Below, in pieces: positions 7,127 to 10,626 of a stretch of 10,626 nucleotides of DNA. Positions within the stretch are counted from its first letter, which is position 1, and each line of letters opens with the position of its first letter. The stretch comes from RBG-16-66-20 sp038040245 (lineage in GTDB: Bacteria > Pseudomonadota > Gammaproteobacteria > Burkholderiales > SG8-39), in assembly GCA_038040245.1 (NCBI GenBank), contig JBBPIU010000105.1:1-10626 (forward strand), written 5' to 3'. A program made the position numbers and the translations under genes. A model generated the notes under the pieces. It saw nothing but the letters and a program-made list of their open reading frames with translations, was not told the DNA's origin and ran no database searches.

Positions 7127-7509
7127 GCGAAGACCAGAACCTGGAAGGCCTGCGCGCCTGGACGCACATCATCTACGGCTTGCACGCAGCTTCCGTCGTG
7201 ATCGGCATCACCTCGGCCGCGTTCATCGTAACGGCGTTCGTTTTCGGTGTGCCATCGATCGTGGCGGTGATTCTCAATTACCTGAAGCGCGCCGAGGCGC
7301 GCGGCACATTCCTCGAGTCGCATTTCGGCTGGCAGATCCGTACCTTCTGGTTCACGCTGCTGTGGTGCGTCATCGGCGGGTTGCTGTTCGTCACGGTGGT
7401 AGGCGCGCTCGTGGCGATTCCGTTATTCCTTGCCGTCGGCGTGTGGGTGATCTACCGCGTGATCCGCGGCTGGCTGGCGCTCAAGGACGGCAAGCCGATG
7501 CCAGCCTAA
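7123..7509 (+). CDS. small multi-pass membrane protein (DUF4870/COG3671-like)
   Basis: A 128-residue hydrophobic protein, last gene of the operon. GGAAGGA about 10 bases upstream supports the ATG at 7123, which overlaps the ubiD stop (ATGA). Hydrophobic stretches lie at about 17-53 and 74-115, enough for three to four helices. Between them is a polar, conserved-looking loop 'LNYLKRAEARGTFLESHF' continuing GWQIRTFWFT. The combination 'HF.WQIRTFW' is typical of a group of small uncharacterised membrane proteins (COG3671, related to DUF4870) as I remember them; this was not checked. The tail is short and basic. No enzymatic motif is seen. Context (co-translation with ubiD) hints at a role in the inner membrane related to quinone or envelope, but nothing in the sequence proves it. 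Confidence 0.85.
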   Translation: MSEDQNLEGLRAWTHIIYGLHAASVVIGITSAAFIVTAFVFGVPSIVAVILNYLKRAEARGTFLESHFGWQIRTFWFTLLWCVIGGLLFVTVVGALVAIPLFLAVGVWVIYRVIRGWLALKDGKPMPA

Positions 7510-7518
7510 GCGAAAGTA

Positions 7519-7632
7519 CTATTTCGCAAGCCGTTGCAGCGTGTTGCGATAGCGGCGTGCTATCTGCCGGGCAACAGCCAGCTTCTTCTTGAAGCTAGGC
7601 TTTGACGCCCTCTTTTTTCCTGATGCTTTCAT
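7519..7632 (-). CDS. very basic 37-residue small protein (unrecognised)
   Basis: On the minus strand an ATG at 7632 opens a frame of 37 codons ending in TAG at 7519. The protein starts MKASGKKRASKPSFKKKLAV and continues ARQIARRYRNTLQRLAK. It has 8 Lys and 6 Arg and no Asp or Glu, so net charge is about +14. Residues 13-36 would form an amphipathic helix with L18, A21/R22, I24-A25, Y28, L32 and L35 on one side. It sits alone between the converging operon and dacB. A good promoter (7670-7698) points at it and a 9-base tandem repeat lies in its leader. The ribosome-binding site is weak (GAGA, 9 bases before ATG). Function unknown; nucleic-acid or membrane binding fits the charge. It could also be a chance frame in a terminator region. 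Confidence 0.5.
   Translation of the reverse strand: MKASGKKRASKPSFKKKLAVARQIARRYRNTLQRLAK
7569..7618 (+). terminator. possible operon terminator overlapping the small gene
   Basis: Sixty bases after the operon's last stop, AGCCAGCTTC-ttctt-GAAGCT-a-GGCT folds as a 10-bp stem with one bulged A. It is flanked by an outer GGGC (7569-7572)/GCCC (7607-7610) pairing and followed directly by TCTTTTTT (7611-7618). Position and T run suit Rho-independent termination of the ridA-ubiD operon. The same bases encode the Lys/Ser-rich start of the antisense small protein, which alone could explain the T run, so this is uncertain. Confidence 0.4.
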
Positions 7633-7641
7633 GAATCGAAT

Positions 7642-7658
7642 TCTCGCAAATCTCGCAA
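7642..7658 (-). repeat. tandem 8-base repeat in the leader of the small gene
   Basis: TTGCGAGA occurs twice on the minus strand (7658-7651 and 7649-7642) with a period of 9 bases. It lies between the predicted transcription start (about 7663) and the ATG at 7632. Such spacing could serve a regulator binding one DNA face or tune ribosome binding (each copy holds GAGA). It may also be chance. Confidence 0.45.
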
Positions 7659-7669
7659 GTTTGTGGGGA

Positions 7670-7698
7670 ACTATTCAAGAACCACGACCGGGAGTCAA
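7670..7698 (-). promoter_or_regulatory. predicted sigma70 promoter for the 37-residue small gene
   Basis: On the minus strand TTGACT (7698-7693; 5/6) is followed by exactly 17 bases and AATAGT (7675-7670; 4/6). It begins 5 bases after the dacB stop codon. The predicted start near 7663 gives a leader of about 30 bases before the ATG at 7632. This is the best-looking promoter in the window. Confidence 0.55.
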
Positions 7699-7703
7699 TA
7701 TTT

Positions 7704-9134
7704 TCAACGAGCCCCTTCGTACACCCACCGCAGCAGCGCGTCCATCGCGGGCTGCGTTTCGGGGGCGCTTGGATGGTTCACGATCATCACCACCACATGG
7801 CGGCGGCCGCTGCGGTCGAGCACGTAACCGGCCATCGCGCGCGCGTCCGATAGCAGCCCGGTCTTGATATGCGCCTGGCCGGCGACGCCGCTGCCGAGCA
7901 AGCGCCGCCGCATGGTGCCGTCCACCGCGGCCACCGGCATGGAAGCGATGAACTCCGGCATCACCGGGCTGCGCCATGCCGCCTGCAGCAGATTGCCGAG
8001 GTTGGCGGCACTGATGCGTTCGATTCGCGACAGTCCAGAGCCGTTCTCCATGACGAACTCCGGCGCGGTGATTCCCTTGCGCGCGATCCAGGCCTTGATG
8101 GCGGCAACGGCTTTCTCGCTGTTCGCCGGCGGTCCGGCGCTCTCCGCGCCCAGCGTGAGGTAGAGGTGGCGCGCCATGACGTTGTTGGAGAACTTGTTGG
8201 TATCGCGCACGATCTCCGCAAGCGGAGTGGAATCCATCGCGTGCAGCAGGCGTGCGCCGGGCGGCACGGAGCCTTCGCGCGCGGCGCCGGTCCAGGTCCC
8301 GCCCATCTCGGCCCAGAGTTGGCGCATCGTGCCCGCGACGTGGTCGTTGGGTTCGAGCAGCGCGACGTTCAGGTCCTTTTCGCCGCAACTGGCCGGATAG
8401 CGGCCGGCGAATACCGCGCGCTGGCGCGCCGCTTCGAACGTGGCTTTCAGCAATTCGCGGAATGCCGATCCTTCGGGGCAGGCGCCCTCGGTCAGTTTGA
8501 GCACATTCACCACATCCAGTGCTGGTGGCCGCGGCTCGACGTAGAGGCGCACCGTGCCGCGCTCGGGCTCGGGCACGAAGGCGAAGCGCAGTGACTTGAA
8601 ATTCACCAGCAGGGCGTCGGGCAGCACGTTGTAGGGGCGAAACGTGTCGCCATCGAAGCGCCCTGCGTGATCCGTCACGCGCTCGAAATGGCTGCGGTCG
8701 ATCACCAGGTCGCCGCGGATGTCGCGCAGCCCCTTGCCGCGCAAGGCGCGCAGCAGGATCCAGAACGCTTCGAGGTCGAGCTTCGGGTCGCCGTATCCCT
8801 TCAGCACCAGATCACCTTCCAGGATCCCGTCGCGCACGGGCGCCGTGGTGTAGGCCTCGGTTTTCCAGCGGTACGCGGGCCCGAGCAGTTCGAGCGCGGC
8901 GTAAGTGGTCACTAGCTTCATCACCGAAGCAGGATTCATGGGCGCTGCGGGATTGACGCTGAGCAAGGCGCGCGGCGCACCGACTTCCTGGACCAGCGCC
9001 GCGGCACCGCCGGCGGGAATCTTCGCCGCGGCCAGCGCCTGCGCCACCGGGGGCGGAAAAGAGACCTGCGCGTGGGCGCGGAACGCAGTCGCACTCAGAA
9101 CAAGGAGAAAAACAAGACCGCGGGCGGTGGACAC
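7704..9134 (-). CDS. dacB: D-alanyl-D-alanine carboxypeptidase/endopeptidase (PBP4, DacB type)
   Basis: A 476-residue periplasmic serine peptidase (E. coli PBP4 477) that removes the terminal D-Ala of peptidoglycan stem peptides and cuts D-Ala-mDAP crosslinks. A signal peptide is visible: short basic start, hydrophobic 'LVFLLVLSATAF', likely cleavage after AHA (about residue 22). The three active-site motifs of the penicillin-binding fold are present: SVMK (S70 nucleophile, K73), SNN (316-318) and KTG (424-426). The large insert between motifs one and two (about 90-300) is typical of class C PBPs. The start is GTG at 9134; no Shine-Dalgarno is seen, but TAGAAT ends 6 bases before it, so the message may be leaderless. 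It is monocistronic, with no gene closely upstream. Confidence 0.95.
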   Translation of the reverse strand: MSTARGLVFLLVLSATAFRAHAQVSFPPPVAQALAAAKIPAGGAAALVQEVGAPRALLSVNPAAPMNPASVMKLVTTYAALELLGPAYRWKTEAYTTAPVRDGILEGDLVLKGYGDPKLDLEAFWILLRALRGKGLRDIRGDLVIDRSHFERVTDHAGRFDGDTFRPYNVLPDALLVNFKSLRFAFVPEPERGTVRLYVEPRPPALDVVNVLKLTEGACPEGSAFRELLKATFEAARQRAVFAGRYPASCGEKDLNVALLEPNDHVAGTMRQLWAEMGGTWTGAAREGSVPPGARLLHAMDSTPLAEIVRDTNKFSNNVMARHLYLTLGAESAGPPANSEKAVAAIKAWIARKGITAPEFVMENGSGLSRIERISAANLGNLLQAAWRSPVMPEFIASMPVAAVDGTMRRRLLGSGVAGQAHIKTGLLSDARAMAGYVLDRSGRRHVVVMIVNHPSAPETQPAMDALLRWVYEGAR

Positions 9135-9140
9135 TGCTGG

Positions 9141-9146
9141 ATTCTA
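9141..9146 (-). promoter_or_regulatory. dacB: possible -10 of dacB (leaderless start)
   Basis: The minus strand reads TAGAAT (9146-9141; 5/6 to consensus), followed by 6 bases and then the GTG start of dacB. No convincing -35 is found 16-18 bases further upstream. Confidence 0.4.
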
Positions 9147-9350
9147 TTGAAGACTTGAAGGGGAGCACATGGATTGGAAACAACCGGGAAAAGGCGGGGC
9201 TCGACGGAATAAAGCGGTATGGTGTTGATGTGAAGAGGGAAACGCGCCCCGAGGACGGATTGAGGCCGGCTTTCCAGGTGAACCCGGAAAATCGGGCTGA
9301 GCGCGCGCAGGAGCGGCTGGATTGAAATGATAGGCTGTGAGCAGGATGCC

Positions 9351-9376
9351 TTAAGTGCCTGAAAAAGGGCGCTTAA
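9351..9376 (+). repeat. 10-bp hairpin
   Basis: TTAAGTGCCT (9351-9360), loop GAAAAA, then GGGCGCTTAA (9367-9376) pair over 10 positions, two of them as G-U. On the opposite strand these two would be C-A mismatches, so the structure is better as a plus-strand RNA. No T run follows, so it is not a classic terminator. It lies just beyond the stop of the last minus-strand cassette gene. Confidence 0.45.
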
Positions 9377-9397
9377 ATGTGTACGCGAGCCGACCGC

Positions 9398-9637
9398 TCA
9401 GGCCGCAATAGCCGCCCGTATTGCGGCACGCAATTGAGGCCCAACGATCCGCTCGCCGCCTTTGCGGCCGAAATCCGCCAGCTCGCGCTCGATCTCCCGC
9501 GAGAGCTGCGGCAGCCACCAGCGCCCGAACTGCGAGGGCTGCCCGGCCAGGACCTCGGCGATCGCGCGGCGCGAATCCTTGAGCAGATCGGCGATGTCGT
9601 CGCGCGTGCCGCGCATCAGCTTCGTCCGGCGGCGCAC
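9398..9637 (-). CDS. helical protein, last gene of accessory cassette; natural start out of frame
   Basis: As written, the frame starts at GTG 9637 and gives 79 residues: 'RDDIADLLKDSRRAIAEVLA', GQPSQFGRWWLPQLSR, EIERELADFGRKGGERI, ending AAIRAAIAA. The same frame stays open upstream and its translation (EREAAFRRARNRLVRRRTK) keeps the same helical, basic character, so the true protein probably begins earlier. An ATG at 9687 overlaps the stop of the upstream zinc-ribbon gene (ATGA), the usual coupling, but it is one base out of frame. One extra C in the CCCC run (minus strand, 9683-9680) would restore a 96-residue protein starting MTPSEREAAF. So it is either a frameshifted gene, a sequence error, or a gene using a downstream start. 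No family recognised with confidence; it resembles the N-terminal part of longer phage-associated proteins from memory only. Confidence 0.55.
   Translation of the reverse strand: MRRRTKLMRGTRDDIADLLKDSRRAIAEVLAGQPSQFGRWWLPQLSREIERELADFGRKGGERIVGPQLRAAIRAAIAA
9402..9427. repeat. 9-bp perfect inverted repeat
   Basis: GCCGCAATA (9402-9410) and TATTGCGGC (9419-9427) are perfect inverted copies around an 8-base loop. They lie within the last codons of the minus-strand gene (AAIRAAIAA then stop at 9398). Repetitive Ala/Ile codons could produce this by chance. Confidence 0.5.
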
Positions 9638-9683
9638 GAGCCGGTTGCGGGCGCGCCGGAACGCCGCCTCGCGTTCGGAGGGG

Positions 9684-10379
9684 TCATTTGCTGTCGCTTT
9701 CCGGTTTCCGCGATCTAGAAAGCTTCCAATCAGCCTTCGAAGCGACGTAAGTGCAGGTGCAGAACCCGCGAGCTAGCGTGCCCCGCGCCGCAGGGCAAGC
9801 AGGATTCGGAAGCCGCGGATTGCGCAACTCCTCCTCGATTGCCATTGGTGGTTGTGCTGCCATCGCCCGGCAAATATCGTGCAGATTGGCGCCGGCGCCA
9901 GGAGATATTTCCGCCTTGATGCCTGGCACGAGCGCCGCCGATTCACCCAATTTATCGAGCCTCAGTATTGCCGCGGCCCGCAACAGCCCGAGCGCCGCGA
10001 TGTCGCCGTGTTGAGCCTTGATCTCTGCGAGTACCGAGCACGCGAACGCCCGTTCGTGCAACGGCTTGGCTTCAATCGCGCGAAAGGACACCATCACCTC
10101 CCAAGCCGCTTCTGGGTTTGGCGCCCCAGCAAGTGTTTGCTCTACCGTCGCAGCGAACAAACCCAGCGCCGGCGCGACACCGGAAACACGCTCGATAAAC
10201 GCCCGTCTCGCCCAAGCCGCCTCGGCCGCTTGCGCCTGCCCTTCGGTCATCAGCCGCTTCATCCTGTCATCGGGCGTTGACTTAACGTAGATCGGCCGGC
10301 GACACGCCGGACATTTCGTCTGGCGCTGCGGCATCTTGACGAGTTGCACGTTGCAGTAGGGACATTGCGGTTGGGTCAT
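9684..10379 (-). CDS. zinc-ribbon protein with C-terminal GFCTCTY motif, unknown function
   Basis: A 231-residue protein starting MTQPQCPYCNVQL. Two CxxC pairs (C6-C9 and C23-C26) form an N-terminal zinc ribbon. After it comes 'DRMKRLMTEGQAQAAEAAW' and a mostly helical middle (about 45-165), then a C-terminal Cys-rich piece: HDIC near residue 168, PACP, and GFCTCTYVA near 210, followed by a charged tail. The layout (zinc ribbon, a 'LMTE' linker, helical body, C-terminal GFCxCTY) resembles hypothetical proteins I remember from prophage regions, but I could not check this. The ATG overlaps the stop of the preceding frame (10376-10379) and its own stop overlaps an ATG (9684-9687), so it sits in a compact cassette. 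Intact and apparently functional; role unknown (nucleic-acid or metal binding possible). Confidence 0.75.
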   Translation of the reverse strand: MTQPQCPYCNVQLVKMPQRQTKCPACRRPIYVKSTPDDRMKRLMTEGQAQAAEAAWARRAFIERVSGVAPALGLFAATVEQTLAGAPNPEAAWEVMVSFRAIEAKPLHERAFACSVLAEIKAQHGDIAALGLLRAAAILRLDKLGESAALVPGIKAEISPGAGANLHDICRAMAAQPPMAIEEELRNPRLPNPACPAARGTLARGFCTCTYVASKADWKLSRSRKPESDSK

Positions 10380-10528
10380 GGCGGGTCCCGGTGACTGGCG
10401 GCCCCAATGAAGCGAAATCCCTGCACCACGCGGAAGTGGCCGTCGTACCCGCCGCCGTGGAACTTCGAGTCTTTGCGCTCAATGCTGCTGGCGGATCGAG
10501 CCGACTGACCGCGCTCGATCGCCGCCGC
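10376..10528 (-). pseudogene. short disrupted frame upstream of the zinc-ribbon gene
   Basis: Between the stop at 10529 and the stop at 10376 one frame encodes 50 residues, including 'IERKDSKFHGGGYDGHFRVV' and QGFRFIGAAS. This looks like real protein (good codon use, balanced residues, stop overlapping the next ATG as ATGA). It has no ATG, and its only GTG would leave 17 residues. It is in the same frame as the partial gene upstream, separated only by a TGA. Alternatively, removing one base from the GGCGGCG run (about 10521-10527) would join it to another frame reading WTQVSATLS. So it appears to be a broken or mis-sequenced gene; an unusual start (ATT or ATC) is the other option. Confidence 0.45.
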
Positions 10529-10626
10529 TCAGTGTTGCGCTGACCTGCGTCCACGTCGGGCTGCGGCGGAGCGCGGGGGCGCGGCCTTGGTCGCCCGTTC
10601 CCGGCGTGACGCCGTGCTGTCACTAT
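10529..10626 (-). CDS. C-terminal end of a gene cut by the window edge
   Basis: The minus-strand frame is open from the window edge to TGA at 10529 and gives 31 residues, SDSTASRRERATKAAPPRSA then AARRGRRSAQH. An Arg/Ala-rich basic tail of this sort is common at the C-terminus of DNA-associated or phage proteins, but nothing more can be said. Low complexity and GC-rich sequence leave open that another frame is the real one. Confidence 0.35.
   Translation of the reverse strand, partial: SDSTASRRERATKAAPPRSAAARRGRRSAQH

Larger units (their letters stand above)
9135..9397. other. gap between dacB and the accessory cassette
   Basis: These 263 bases hold the probable dacB -10 (9141-9146), a hairpin (9351-9376) and no convincing gene. 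One plus-strand frame is open from a TTG at 9155 to a TGA at 9323-9325 (56 codons), with many AGG/GGA codons and no ribosome-binding site. A 19-codon frame from ATG 9169 to 9228 has GGGGAG upstream, but its product resembles nothing I know. The stretch may be degenerate DNA at the edge of the cassette. Confidence 0.5.

Noticed and set aside
7675..8594. Overlapping long frames on both strands in dacB
   Set aside because: Shadows; only the 7704-9134 minus frame has a signal peptide and SxxK, SxN and KTG motifs.
9283..9296. CCCG-GAAAAT-CGGG mini hairpin
   Set aside because: Only 4 bp of stem, expected by chance in GC-rich DNA.
10282..10623. Minus-strand open frame of 113 codons from GTG 10623
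   Set aside because: It overlaps the zinc-ribbon gene start by about 100 bases and its product is low-complexity Arg/Pro/Ala; other frames there look more protein-like.

Overview
The window reads as a piece of chromosome from a GC-rich Gram-negative bacterium, most likely a betaproteobacterium. This is inferred from the strong GC bias at third codon positions, an aerobic-type ubiquinone pathway (UbiA, UbiD) whose UbiD closely resembles the enterobacterial/betaproteobacterial enzyme, a periplasmic PBP4-type DacB, and encoded tRNA CCA in one of two tRNAs. No lineage marker such as rRNA is present, so the assignment is tentative.

Left part (1-1830): a CAU-anticodon tRNA (60-133, probably tRNA-Ile2 rather than elongator Met), an orphan sapC-family gene on the minus strand (160-903), a tRNA-Ala(CGC) (1004-1079), and a two-gene minus-strand unit with a 4-base overlap: a small TPR protein (1485-1814) followed by a DUF2237-type Cys-rich protein (1099-1488).

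Centre (1833-7509): a tightly packed plus-strand operon, ridA - recG - ubiA - small membrane protein - ubiD - small membrane protein. Four of its five junctions overlap by 4 bases (TTGA, GTGA, ATGA) or lie 2 bases apart. It joins enamine/imine detoxification, a replication-fork helicase, and two early ubiquinone steps: prenylation and decarboxylation of 4-hydroxybenzoate. Two uncharacterised membrane proteins are cotranslated with the ubi genes. The operon and the minus-strand TPR unit start 18 bp apart around a near-symmetric -10 sequence, and both may be leaderless.

Right of the operon (7510-9134): a gap that I read as holding a previously unlisted 37-residue, extremely basic small gene (7519-7632, minus) with its own sigma70-like promoter and a tandem repeat in its leader. 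Then comes dacB (7704-9134, minus; D-Ala-D-Ala carboxypeptidase/endopeptidase).

Far right (about 9135-10626): a low-information gap with two hairpins, then a minus-strand accessory cassette. The cassette holds the C-terminal end of a gene cut by the window edge, a short disrupted reading frame, a zinc-ribbon protein with a C-terminal GFCTCTY motif, and a helical protein whose natural ATG is out of frame by one base. The cassette has the feel of prophage-derived or decaying DNA, but no integrase, terminase or capsid gene is visible to prove it. Most of the window is ordinary housekeeping. The best candidates for something undescribed are the basic small gene at 7519-7632, the two membrane proteins locked into the ubi operon, and the symmetric promoter at 1815-1832.
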